Below, one piece after another: positions 24,397-32,722 of a stretch of 48,210 nucleotides of DNA (positions within the stretch are counted from its first letter, which is position 1; each line of letters opens with the position of its first letter). Location of the stretch: positions 1-48,210 of the forward strand of contig JAFDKH010000041.1 of the NCBI GenBank assembly GCA_019307065.1, in the 5' to 3' direction. The position numbers and the translations under genes are program-made. Source of the DNA: Deltaproteobacteria bacterium. Lineage in GTDB: Bacteria > Myxococcota > B64-G9. Under the pieces are notes generated by a model. It did no database searches and was not told the DNA's origin. It worked only from the letters and a program-made list of their open reading frames with translations.

Positions 24397-25449
24397 ATGA
24401 TTCGAATAACTAAAATGCTCTTATGGGCCTGCTTGCTTATTGGATTGCCGCACAGTACTGCTCAGGCGGACTCCGCTAAGCTCAACGTATTCACGACTTC
24501 ATCCGCCTATGCCCCGATCGTCGAATACATCGGCGGTGACAAGGTCGATGTGACATACATCATCAAGGGCTACCAGGACCCCCACATCGTCCGGCCCAAA
24601 CCCAGTCTGGCGCTGAAGCTGGCCAAGGCCGATCTGCTGATCGCCACCGGCCTGGATCTGGAAGCCTGGCTCCCTAGTTTGCAGGACCTGGCGGGCAACA
24701 AGAAGATCATGAGTGGTCAAGTCGGCTATGTTTCGGTGGCATTCGGCTTGAAGATACTCGAAAAGCCGCAATCACTTGATCGCTCGGAAGGCGACGTACA
24801 CATTTTCGGCAATCCTCACATTCACACTTCACCTTTGAACGGATTGGTGATCGCCGACAACATCACCATCGGCCTTTGCAAGGTGGCCCCGAAACACAGC
24901 GCCTTTTTCGAAGCCAACCTGAAAAAATTCAAGGCCGAGGTGAGTCGACGCATGTACGGCGACGAGTTGATTAAAATGCTCGGCGTCAAGACCTTGCATA
25001 GACTCGCCGAGAACGGTCAGCTATACTCTTTTTTGGACAAGAAAAAATACAAGGGCAAGCCCTTGACGGACTACCTCGGCGGCTGGATGAAACAAGGCCG
25101 GCCGTTGTTCGGCAAGAAGATCATCACCTACCACAAGAACTGGACCTATTTCACTGAATTGTTCGGCCTCGATGTGGTCGGCTACATGGAGCCCAAACCG
25201 GGTATTCCGCCCAGCCCCGGACACGTGGCCAAGCTGGTCGAGACAATGCGCCGGGACAACATTAAGGTGGTCTTCACCGCCAATTACTTCGATATCGCCA
25301 AGGTCAAGCGAGTCACCGAAATGACCAAGTCGAAACCTGTGGTTGTCGCCCTGGCCGCATACGGTCAGAAAGACATGAATACTTTCTTCGACATGTTCGA
25401 TATCTGGATTGGCGAGTTGGTCAATGCCTTCGAGAACACAAGCGGCTAG
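24397..25449 (+). CDS. Metal ABC transporter binding protein, ZnuA-like
   Basis: 350 residues. Signal peptide to about residue 24. The cluster A-I fold is suggested by YIIKGYQDPHIVRPKPS, KLAKADLLIATGLDLEAWL, NPHIHTSP and IITYHKNWTYFTELFGLDVVG. Likely metal ligands are His63, His141 or His143, His246 and an acidic residue further on. Family members bring Zn or Mn to the inner-membrane permease. The His-rich loop typical of many zinc-specific ZnuA proteins is absent, so the metal is not certain. AAAGGAAAAGG precedes the ATG. A permease gene follows after 38 bases. Confidence 0.93.
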   Translation: MIRITKMLLWACLLIGLPHSTAQADSAKLNVFTTSSAYAPIVEYIGGDKVDVTYIIKGYQDPHIVRPKPSLALKLAKADLLIATGLDLEAWLPSLQDLAGNKKIMSGQVGYVSVAFGLKILEKPQSLDRSEGDVHIFGNPHIHTSPLNGLVIADNITIGLCKVAPKHSAFFEANLKKFKAEVSRRMYGDELIKMLGVKTLHRLAENGQLYSFLDKKKYKGKPLTDYLGGWMKQGRPLFGKKIITYHKNWTYFTELFGLDVVGYMEPKPGIPPSPGHVAKLVETMRRDNIKVVFTANYFDIAKVKRVTEMTKSKPVVVALAAYGQKDMNTFFDMFDIWIGELVNAFENTSG

Positions 25450-25487
25450 CCTATGCCGAATTAAGCAAAAGTAGTCGGGAGGAGCAC

Positions 25488-26819
25488 ATGTTAGAACTGA
25501 TGTTGAAACCTTTCATCGAATGCCTGATCTTGGTCGGCATTCATGCCTACTTGGGCCTGCACGTCATTCGCCGGCGGGTCATTTTCGTCGATTTGGCCCT
25601 GGCCCAGATCGCCGCCCTGGGGACAATTGTCGGGGGCATTCTCGGGCTGATGGACGGCACCCCGCAATCGCTGCTGTACTCGCTGACGTTTTGCCTGGTG
25701 GGCGCCGCCTTGTTCACCTTCACCCGGGTACGCCACGATCGGATACCCCACGAGGCCGTCATCGGCCTGGTGTATATCATCGCTTTCTCGATGGCCGTCC
25801 TGATCGTGCAAAAGACCGAGGGCGTAGAACACATGGAAGGCATCCTGGTCGGCAACCTCTTGTATGTGCGCTGGTCAGACATCATCGCCACTGTAATCTG
25901 CTATGTACTGATCGGTGGTTTTCACCTGCTCTACTGGAAAAAGTTTCTTCTTATTTCAGAATTCCCGGAAAAGGCTTTTCGCCAGGGTATCAATGTTCGT
26001 TTTTGGGATTTTCTGTTCTACGCCTCTTTCGGTTTCGTAATTACTTTCTCGACCCGTGTGGCCGGGGTCCTTTTAGTGTTTGTTTTCCTGGTTGCCCCGG
26101 CCATTATGGCGCTGCTGGTTTCCAAACGCTTCAGCCATCAACTGACTGTCGGCTGGGTATCCGGGACGATTGTAACCGTGCTGGGCCTGTTTTTCTCGGT
26201 CGAACTGGATCTGTCTCCCGGACCGACCGTGGTGGCATTTTACGGCTTGATCCTGGCAGCCCTGGCGGTCGGCGCTTATATTTTTCGCGCTCCTGATAAA
26301 AGCAAGGCCCTGAGGTATACCTCGATTGGCTGTGGCGTGGTCGCGATCATAGCCTGCGGAGTCTATTTCGAAGGACGCCTACTAGCCGGCTTTAGCGACG
26401 AGCATCAACACGCTCATCAACTGACGACGGCTCAAGAGCCTGTGGCAACCGAAGAACCCCCGCCGGACACCGCCAAACTAGAAACAGCCACCAGGGGCTG
26501 TGTCGGCCCCGGTAAAATCGAACGCTATGTCGCCTTACCCGATTCGCTGGCGCGACTCGAATTCATTCAGTCTAAATTCGACAAAGGCGAAAAGAAGGCC
26601 CTGGGATTTGTGCTGATGCTCTTGTCGGATCCGGACGCATCCGAATTCTACCGCACCGAAGGTGTCTCGATGTTGAGCAAAATTGCCGGTAGCGACTTCG
26701 GCTACCGAGCCGAACTGGATCCCGAGCAGAACCGCAAGGCACTCGACAATATTTGCCGGCATCTGCAAGTGCTGAAGAGGACGGAAAATGCCAGCCTCGT
26801 AAATGACGGGGGCGGTTGA
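25488..26819 (+). CDS. Metal ABC transporter permease, ZnuB-like, with C-terminal extension
   Basis: 443 residues. The ABC-3 family permease part (about 1-267) has seven or eight TM helices and family stretches such as GLHVIRRRVIFVDLALAQIAALG and FGFVITFSTRVAGVLLVFVFLVAPA. A further TM helix (about 277-297) leads to DEHQHAHQ (His306, 308, 310), a Pro/Glu linker and a soluble helical domain to the end (LARLEFIQSKFDKGEKKALGF), which ordinary ZnuB proteins lack. Family permeases need an ATPase subunit, and none is encoded in this window. CGGGAGGAG precedes the ATG. It is the last gene of the operon. Confidence 0.92.
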   Translation: MLELMLKPFIECLILVGIHAYLGLHVIRRRVIFVDLALAQIAALGTIVGGILGLMDGTPQSLLYSLTFCLVGAALFTFTRVRHDRIPHEAVIGLVYIIAFSMAVLIVQKTEGVEHMEGILVGNLLYVRWSDIIATVICYVLIGGFHLLYWKKFLLISEFPEKAFRQGINVRFWDFLFYASFGFVITFSTRVAGVLLVFVFLVAPAIMALLVSKRFSHQLTVGWVSGTIVTVLGLFFSVELDLSPGPTVVAFYGLILAALAVGAYIFRAPDKSKALRYTSIGCGVVAIIACGVYFEGRLLAGFSDEHQHAHQLTTAQEPVATEEPPPDTAKLETATRGCVGPGKIERYVALPDSLARLEFIQSKFDKGEKKALGFVLMLLSDPDASEFYRTEGVSMLSKIAGSDFGYRAELDPEQNRKALDNICRHLQVLKRTENASLVNDGGG

Positions 26820-26886
26820 ACCGTGCCCGGCCAGTGACTTGCCGGTACAATGAACTTACCGCGGCACCTTTTAGGTCCATGATTAA

Positions 26887-27531
26887 TTAGCGGAAAACGT
26901 CGAATACAGAAATGTCCAGACTCCCCGGAGATTGTCTGTTTTCTTGGAATTCCTTTTCTGAAAGCGGTTTTCCCTGCCTGTCCCAATATTGGATTGGGCC
27001 AGTCAATTCTCCTTGTTTATACTCAGCTTGCTTTGCCTTCTGTCCATTGTCGTAAAGTTTCAGCCAAATACCATGCTGTTTGCCTGCCTTGAATGAAGCC
27101 TCGCTCATCCGGGCGCCATCATCGTACCAACCAGCCCACTTCCCTTCTGCTTGACCCCGATCGAACTCGATCTCGACTCCCTTGTGCACTCCCTTATACA
27201 TGGTCCATCGACCGTGCGGCTTTCCTGAATGAAAACCAAATTCACCTCGCAGGCCTTTCTTGGGATCGTTGTAGGAACAAGGGCCGTGGTTAGTACCATC
27301 CGATCTTTGACAACAACGCTGTCGACCCGTGCCTTGACTACTGGCTACTTTTCTCTCTTGGGTGCCCTGGGGACAATTGAGTTTCGGTTCTTTGACTGCA
27401 TTCGGACTGAGGACTTGTGATGGCTCTAGCCTAGCAGGACCGCGATCGGCACTCTCTCCCGGCTTACTTTCTGCCTTACAGCCGCCGAGTAATATAAGCC
27501 CCAGGAGGCCAAATAAATAATACCGCTTCAT
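26887..27531 (-). CDS. MORN/YwqK-type repeat lipoprotein
   Basis: 214 residues from the ATG at 27531, preceded by GAGGGAAC. The open frame further upstream lies inside the neighbouring gene. Lipobox LGGC. The second half contains repeats of the form G-x-W-x3-Y-x-G-x-K (HGRWTMYKGVHKGVEIEFD, EGKWAGWYDDGARMSEASF, HGIWLKLYDNGQKAKQAEY, TGPIQYWDRQGKPL), as in MORN/YwqK repeat proteins. Cys residues around 62-84 (NCPQG, RQRCCQRSD, GPCSY) suggest a disulfide-linked N-terminal part. It lies 40 bases after the dockerin-like lipoprotein gene, probably the same transcript. Function unknown. Confidence 0.88.
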   Translation of the reverse strand: MKRYYLFGLLGLILLGGCKAESKPGESADRGPARLEPSQVLSPNAVKEPKLNCPQGTQERKVASSQGTGRQRCCQRSDGTNHGPCSYNDPKKGLRGEFGFHSGKPHGRWTMYKGVHKGVEIEFDRGQAEGKWAGWYDDGARMSEASFKAGKQHGIWLKLYDNGQKAKQAEYKQGELTGPIQYWDRQGKPLSEKEFQENRQSPGSLDISVFDVFR

Positions 27532-27571
27532 AGCAGGTTCCCTCGTTCTAAAAAAGTTACCCCGTCCCCAT

Positions 27572-29734
27572 TTAATCCTCTTTATTTTCAGGCTGGTAGT
27601 GACAGTCCTGGGCAGCTTCGATAAAGGCACTATCCCTATCGTCGACTGTGCCGGTCCGGTCGAGATCGGCGCCCTGGCACCACTGGTTGTTGGAGCGGCA
27701 GTCTTCGCCGGCAAATGCGGCACGTTGGGTTTCGAACAAGTCAGTGTCGGCCGAGTCGACCAGGCCGTCTTTATTAAAGTCGGGCCGCGCACAACCCAAC
27801 GCGGCCCAGGTACAATCGAGGATCATAGGCGCCGTCACACACAGCGGCAATGCGTGCAGTAGACGCACGCCGCCCACAATTTTATGATGCGGCCGTTGTA
27901 CCGGCTGCCAGGGGTGCTCGGCCGCGGGCACACCGCGCGCCTCGTAACCATCCGGGCTGCGCCGGATCGGCGGCGTATCGCCGTAGGCATCTTGATAGCG
28001 AAGCTTTACGGTTTCGCTGCGACCTTCTAAGTGACTTGCGACCCGGTCCAGAATCTCTTCGTCGGTCAGCAGAGCTGCCGGCTGCGTGTCTTGCATCTCG
28101 AGCCAGGACTCGATGTATGCAATCTGCGACTCGGCAATCGTGAAATCCGCCAGATCGACAAGCGGAATGGACTCGAGCCCGCCCCAGCCGTCGAACAGGG
28201 CGGCCTGATACATTCGCATAGCCAGCCGGTCTGGTTGAGTCTGGGTGTAGATAATGTCGGCGAACAAGCGCATCAGATCGGCCAGGTCACCGAGCACCTT
28301 GCGCGCCTTGACCGCCAGCTCGGTCTCGCGCTTTACGTCGGCATAGAGAACCAGGGCCGTTACGGCCAGACTGATCTCGTAAAAATCATCCTGGAAGCCG
28401 CCGATCAGATCCTCGGCCACCCCGGGAGAACTCTGATCCAGATCGCGTACCAGTTCGAGCCAGGGTACTCCGAAGACTGTCATTTCCTCCATGCTGTCCC
28501 AGTCTTCGCCGCAAAACGCCTCTTCTAAGCGGGCGCAAGTGCGGCCCTGTGGGGCAACTTCGCAGCTGACGTCCTGGCCGAAGACGTCGACTAGAATGTA
28601 TTCGATCGACGAGGGTGCTTTGACTTTGGGCAGCGGCAGGCTGAGACCCTCAGAAGATATGGCCCGCGACAAGTAGGCCATTTGACAGTCGGCCAGAGTA
28701 CCGAGATCTTCGATTTCGGTCTCGCCATCCGGACGGACCGCGCCGCTGTTGATAAAGTAATCGTACGGATTGTGCTCATCGACGGTCATGATCGCGTCAT
28801 GGGTTATAATCAAGTCGCCGATCCGCTGCCCGGCCTCGACAACCCGGCCGGCCGCCTGGCGCAGCTCGCTCGAGACACTCTCGTCATCCATGGCCTGCAT
28901 GGCAGCTACGATTCCGAGTGACAGGTCGGGGAAGTTGTCCCGTGAATTATGGTTGCCCCAGTAGGCGCCTTCCCAGGCAAAACCTTCTGGAGTACGCATC
29001 AGCGAGCAGCAACAGTCACTCGAGCGCAAGTACTTGGGCAAAGCCGAGAAGCTGTAGGTAACCGCATACGGACCGACCTCCACGGCCGGCATGTAGTTGA
29101 ACAGAAAGTCCTCGGGGTCCTCGCGATAGGTAATCCGTACTCCCGAGTAGAAGGTCTCGATCAACTCGTCGATCAGCTCGGGACTGTACGCTTCGGTCGC
29201 AGAGACTTCGACGCCGGCCCGAGTTCGGGAAACTGTTTTAGCCTGGCCGTCGACCAGGCGGGTCCAGCCGGGATAGACCATTCGGGAGGTCAGGCCGGGG
29301 TGGCCGCTGATCGCTTCGAAGAAGTGCAGCCCGTTGAACATGCGTAACAAGGACAGCTCCAAAGTTCGTGTGCCGAATAGTCGGTAGGCCTGCCAGGTAG
29401 TCCAGGTCGAAAGACCGATCTTGTTGTTGTCGGTCGGGCCGGGCACGACTTCGAAGTCGTTGCCCTGTTTTGCGATACCGGCTTTACCCATCGTAACGCC
29501 GAAACCGACGTCGCCGAAAAGCATGAAGCGGTTGTAAGCCACCAGGACCCGGTCGACGCGCTCTTTGTAGTAAAGTTTAAAAGCCCGGGTTGCCGCGGCG
29601 ATATCGGGCACCGGCTCGGCCAGTTTTTCTGCCGAATTGCAGCCCGCAGAAACAATAACCAGGCCCAGCACCCAAACCAGTACCTTGCGGCTTACGGTCT
29701 TTGTCTTCTTAGGTCGATCGCTTGTGCTTTGCAT
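27572..29734 (-). CDS. Large lipoprotein with dockerin-like EF-hand pair
   Basis: 720 residues. A signal peptide after a basic N-terminus ends in lipobox SAGC. The body (about 45-640) is helical and Trp/Tyr-rich (FKLYYKERVDRVLVAYNRF, WTTWQAYRLFG, AYWGNHNSRDNFPDLSLG) and may be an alpha/alpha toroid, but no enzyme family was recognised. The C-terminus has two calcium-loop sequences, DFNKDGLVDSAD and DLDRTGTVDDRD, spaced as in type I dockerins. No cohesin gene is visible nearby. It is divergent from the 29870 lipoprotein gene. Confidence 0.87.
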   Translation of the reverse strand: MQSTSDRPKKTKTVSRKVLVWVLGLVIVSAGCNSAEKLAEPVPDIAAATRAFKLYYKERVDRVLVAYNRFMLFGDVGFGVTMGKAGIAKQGNDFEVVPGPTDNNKIGLSTWTTWQAYRLFGTRTLELSLLRMFNGLHFFEAISGHPGLTSRMVYPGWTRLVDGQAKTVSRTRAGVEVSATEAYSPELIDELIETFYSGVRITYREDPEDFLFNYMPAVEVGPYAVTYSFSALPKYLRSSDCCCSLMRTPEGFAWEGAYWGNHNSRDNFPDLSLGIVAAMQAMDDESVSSELRQAAGRVVEAGQRIGDLIITHDAIMTVDEHNPYDYFINSGAVRPDGETEIEDLGTLADCQMAYLSRAISSEGLSLPLPKVKAPSSIEYILVDVFGQDVSCEVAPQGRTCARLEEAFCGEDWDSMEEMTVFGVPWLELVRDLDQSSPGVAEDLIGGFQDDFYEISLAVTALVLYADVKRETELAVKARKVLGDLADLMRLFADIIYTQTQPDRLAMRMYQAALFDGWGGLESIPLVDLADFTIAESQIAYIESWLEMQDTQPAALLTDEEILDRVASHLEGRSETVKLRYQDAYGDTPPIRRSPDGYEARGVPAAEHPWQPVQRPHHKIVGGVRLLHALPLCVTAPMILDCTWAALGCARPDFNKDGLVDSADTDLFETQRAAFAGEDCRSNNQWCQGADLDRTGTVDDRDSAFIEAAQDCHYQPENKED

Positions 29735-29869
29735 CTGGCCGGCTCCCGATTTAGTTTAGCGCTTCAAGACAAACTACCGATTTGCTCACATATAGGCAAG
29801 GCCGAGACTCAGTTTGCCAAATGTCGCAACGTACCCATATACTCTGGCCCTAAACTCGGAGGTGCTGAC

Positions 29870-30643
29870 ATCTACTATCGAACGTTACTATTGATCACAG
29901 CGTGTGGATTATTACTCTTATGCCCGGCCTGCAATCCCGATTGGGATGAAGTTGTCGCAGCCGGTAAGGCCGAAGTAGAGACCCTGCGCCCAAAACTCGA
30001 CCAGCGCCTGGCCCAATTTAAAACCATCGCCGTCAAAGCCGAAAAAGAACCCCAGGCCGAACTCAAGCCGATCGAGCTGGGCAAGCGGCCCAAACTGCAC
30101 TTCGGCAGCTACGATGACCCGCGCCGGCCCAACGTCCTGGTGGCATCGCCCAAGTCTCTCAAGACAGACAAGCGTGAATACGAGCGGCCACCGCTTTCTT
30201 TTTATTCATATCGGCTGGATAAAGCCCTCGAGGTCCGTGAAGGCAACTTGTTCGATTATCTCGACAGAAAATCAATCGAGAAAAGCCTGGCCCAGATCAG
30301 GACCGTCATCGAAGATGTCAACCAGGCGCGCTACCTGGTGGTCATCAGGACTCATCAACTAAGCCTGCCCGAGGTCACCAGCCTCAACACCAAGGCTTTT
30401 GCAAAAAACCCCGGGCAAGGCTCGGCCGGCAGTTTCACCCCCGGCAAGTTCAGCGGGGACGCCTTGCTTTACGACCTTAACGACTCCAGTTTACTGGGCG
30501 GAATCAGCCTGCAAGCCAAAAGCTCAGACAAAGTAAAGATCCGCGGTAACGCTTCGTTCATGTCGGACGATCTTCGGACACAAGTCGGCAAAGACTTCGC
30601 CGCCAAGCTCAAACCGGCCAGCGACGATCATCCCCAGCTTTAG
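29870..30643 (+). CDS. Lipoprotein, apparent ATC start codon
   Basis: 257 residues if started at 29870. The lipoprotein signal is in frame (LLLITACGLLLLCPAC), but no ATG, GTG or TTG starts it with a usable ribosome site. GGAGGT at 29858-29863 sits exactly six bases before an ATC codon at 29870, giving a normal n-region with Arg. The open frame extends to a TTG at 29729, which overlaps the divergent gene and lacks a ribosome site. The mature part is charged (AEVETLRPKLDQRLAQFKT) with a later beta-rich domain (ARYLVVIRTHQLSLPEV, GDALLYDLNDSSLLGG). No family was recognised. Confidence 0.75.
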   Translation: MYYRTLLLITACGLLLLCPACNPDWDEVVAAGKAEVETLRPKLDQRLAQFKTIAVKAEKEPQAELKPIELGKRPKLHFGSYDDPRRPNVLVASPKSLKTDKREYERPPLSFYSYRLDKALEVREGNLFDYLDRKSIEKSLAQIRTVIEDVNQARYLVVIRTHQLSLPEVTSLNTKAFAKNPGQGSAGSFTPGKFSGDALLYDLNDSSLLGGISLQAKSSDKVKIRGNASFMSDDLRTQVGKDFAAKLKPASDDHPQL

Positions 30644-30803
30644 CCCAGACATCCAAATACGCGTGTGACCCAATCACGACAGTGTGAACTTACGGCACGC
30701 TGTGTCATTTGTTTTTCGCCATCATTCCAGGAGCTTACGCCGGGCCAGGCTGGCACGAGTGTTGCTCTATAGAAGCCTGCGAGAAACAAAACGAGGTGAC
30801 GAA

Positions 30804-31514
30804 ATGAATGCGAAGATGAAAAAGCGAAGCATGTTATCGGTGACGATGATTATCGGTACCCTGATGATCCTGGCATCCGGCTGCGCCATGACTGTCCCGC
30901 CCCCGAATATCACCCCCCACCAGGGTGCCTTGCACTCTAAATCCGGCAGCTCGACAATTCTTATCGCCGGCGGTGCTGCCGGCAAGGGCTTCGGGAACGG
31001 TGCCGGCGGAAACGCGCGCTACCAATACCAGCTTAACGACAACCTGGCCCTGGGCGCCTCGGGCACTTTCGGCTTCAACACCGATGAAAGTAACGATGAC
31101 CAGATCCACCAACTATTTTCCGGCCGGGTCTACGGCCGCTATTACCCCGATTTTTGGGAGTACATCTCCTTCGGGTTCGGAGTCGGCGGCGGCAGCCTCA
31201 GGTCCGATCTGGGCTATCTTACTCTCGACTCGTCGCTGATCCTGTCGGTCCCGCTGTTTTCCGACGTGGTCGAACTTTATACCGCCGCCCACATCGCCTT
31301 CAGCCATCCCTTCGGCGGCTACATGGATAACATCCCGCCCTACGACGATGATATTTACCTGGAAGATACATTCTTCGGTGGAGGCAGTCTGGGGTTCCTG
31401 ACTCATTTCACCGATCAGGTTGCCTGGAGCGTCGATTTCTCGACCATGTTCGGTACCGCCGGAGACAGCACGTACTTTGCCCTGACCAGCGGACTACAAG
31501 TCAGCATTTGGTGA
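30804..31514 (+). CDS. Lipoprotein with beta-barrel-like body
   Basis: 236 residues from the ATG at 30804, chosen because GAGGTGA lies just upstream; the frame is open from 30684. Lipobox ASGC. The rest is Gly- and aromatic-rich with alternating strands (SSTILIAGGAAGKGFGNGAG, YGRYYPDFWEYISFGFGVG, VAWSVDFSTMFG) and ends in an aromatic residue (VSIW), as in outer-membrane barrel proteins. A lipid-anchored barrel is unusual but known. No function assigned. The 160 bases before it hold no gene. Confidence 0.85.
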   Translation: MNAKMKKRSMLSVTMIIGTLMILASGCAMTVPPPNITPHQGALHSKSGSSTILIAGGAAGKGFGNGAGGNARYQYQLNDNLALGASGTFGFNTDESNDDQIHQLFSGRVYGRYYPDFWEYISFGFGVGGGSLRSDLGYLTLDSSLILSVPLFSDVVELYTAAHIAFSHPFGGYMDNIPPYDDDIYLEDTFFGGGSLGFLTHFTDQVAWSVDFSTMFGTAGDSTYFALTSGLQVSIW

Positions 31515-31530
31515 GCCAATACCTATAAAA

Positions 31531-32607
31531 TTATCGAGCTGGTTCGCTTTTGGTGTTCGTGTCCAGCCAGCCTTTTGGATAAGTGCCAATCCGGGCGGCC
31601 TTGATCTTGCCGTCTTTTCCCACCACAAAATATGCCGGCAGCGTGTCGGCCCGATAAGCGGCCGAGACCCGGCCGGTCTGATCGACTACGAAATCGATTC
31701 CGACCCAGCCCTTGTCCTTGATAAATTCTGCGACTTCTTCGAGGTTCGAACCCTGATGCAGGGCGATGACTTTAACTTGGGGATGCTGACTGGCCCAGGC
31801 AATCAGCCCGGGCATCGTCTCGACACACTTGGGACACCAGGTCGACCAGAAATTCAGCACGACTATTTTACCGGCCAGCCCAGACAACGAGATTTCGTTG
31901 GCCCCTTCGATTTTTTTCAGGCTGAACTCGGCGGCCTGATCGCCGACCATGATCGGTCTGATCTTGTCGTAGTTATGCGCGGCCGAAACCGATCCGGCCA
32001 GGTAGGCCAGCAATATCCATCCGACTAAAAACCAGGCGGCGGCCTTCGCCGGCGTAACCTCCGCAGGGGGCTTGTCTTCGCGGATTACGTCTCGTAAAAC
32101 GGAGATCAAGTAGATACTCCAGCCATAGGCTAAAACCAAACGGACAATATACATCCACCAGGCCGGCTCGGACTGCAGGAAAAACGACAAGGGGATATGC
32201 GGCAACACCCATAAATCGAGACCGACATCCTGCAACATGGCACCCAGTAATCCCAGCACACCAACCGGAACCCACAGATAGACCGCGGCTGAGATGATAC
32301 TCTCGATTCCGGCGCCTTGGCCTCTGAGTCTCTTTGCCCCAGCCAATACCAGACCGACACCCACACAAACCGCCAGGGGCGTGAGCACGAAACTCAGATA
32401 CATTGAAAACAGGCGTGTCAGGACGATGGTAATATCAGACTGGCTGCTCAAAATCACTCGCAAGATCGCCAGCGGGGCCGTGCCCAGCATGATCACCAAC
32501 ATCAGGGCCAGGATGTCGAGAAACCCGCCCTGAGACCCGCCGACCAGCAACCGAAAGGTCTTGCGCGGTGTGTGTAAGACACCTGCGCTTCTGATCAGCC
32601 ACTTCAC
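31531..32607 (-). CDS. Yip1-like membrane domain fused to TlpA-type thioredoxin
   Basis: 358 residues from a GTG at 32607 with AGGAGAG at 32614-32620, six bases upstream. Earlier in-frame starts lie in the promoter region of the divergent gene. The N-terminal ~215 residues carry five or so TM helices (ILALMLVIMLGTAPLAI, LIRSAGVLHTPRKTFRLL) in a Yip1-like order. After another TM helix (about 190-210) comes a thioredoxin fold with WCPKC (Cys258, Cys261), LNFWSTW, VKVIALHQG and a cis-Pro TLPAYFVV. This places a thiol-disulfide exchange domain in the periplasm. The substrate is unknown. Confidence 0.9.
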   Translation of the reverse strand: MKWLIRSAGVLHTPRKTFRLLVGGSQGGFLDILALMLVIMLGTAPLAILRVILSSQSDITIVLTRLFSMYLSFVLTPLAVCVGVGLVLAGAKRLRGQGAGIESIISAAVYLWVPVGVLGLLGAMLQDVGLDLWVLPHIPLSFFLQSEPAWWMYIVRLVLAYGWSIYLISVLRDVIREDKPPAEVTPAKAAAWFLVGWILLAYLAGSVSAAHNYDKIRPIMVGDQAAEFSLKKIEGANEISLSGLAGKIVVLNFWSTWCPKCVETMPGLIAWASQHPQVKVIALHQGSNLEEVAEFIKDKGWVGIDFVVDQTGRVSAAYRADTLPAYFVVGKDGKIKAARIGTYPKGWLDTNTKSEPAR

Positions 32608-32722
32608 TAAATGCTCTCCTGATTCATTCGAAGCGTTACTGTTTTGACAGCGCTCATCATCCTTTGGTACACTCTTCAGGTCAAGCATTGCGGCCTTTGA
32701 CCCTATTGTGAAGTCTCCAAAC

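Noticed and set aside
26820..26886. Possible terminator after the permease gene (CCGGC/GCCGG)
   Set aside because: A short five-pair stem with a nine-base loop and no adjacent T-run; too weak to call.
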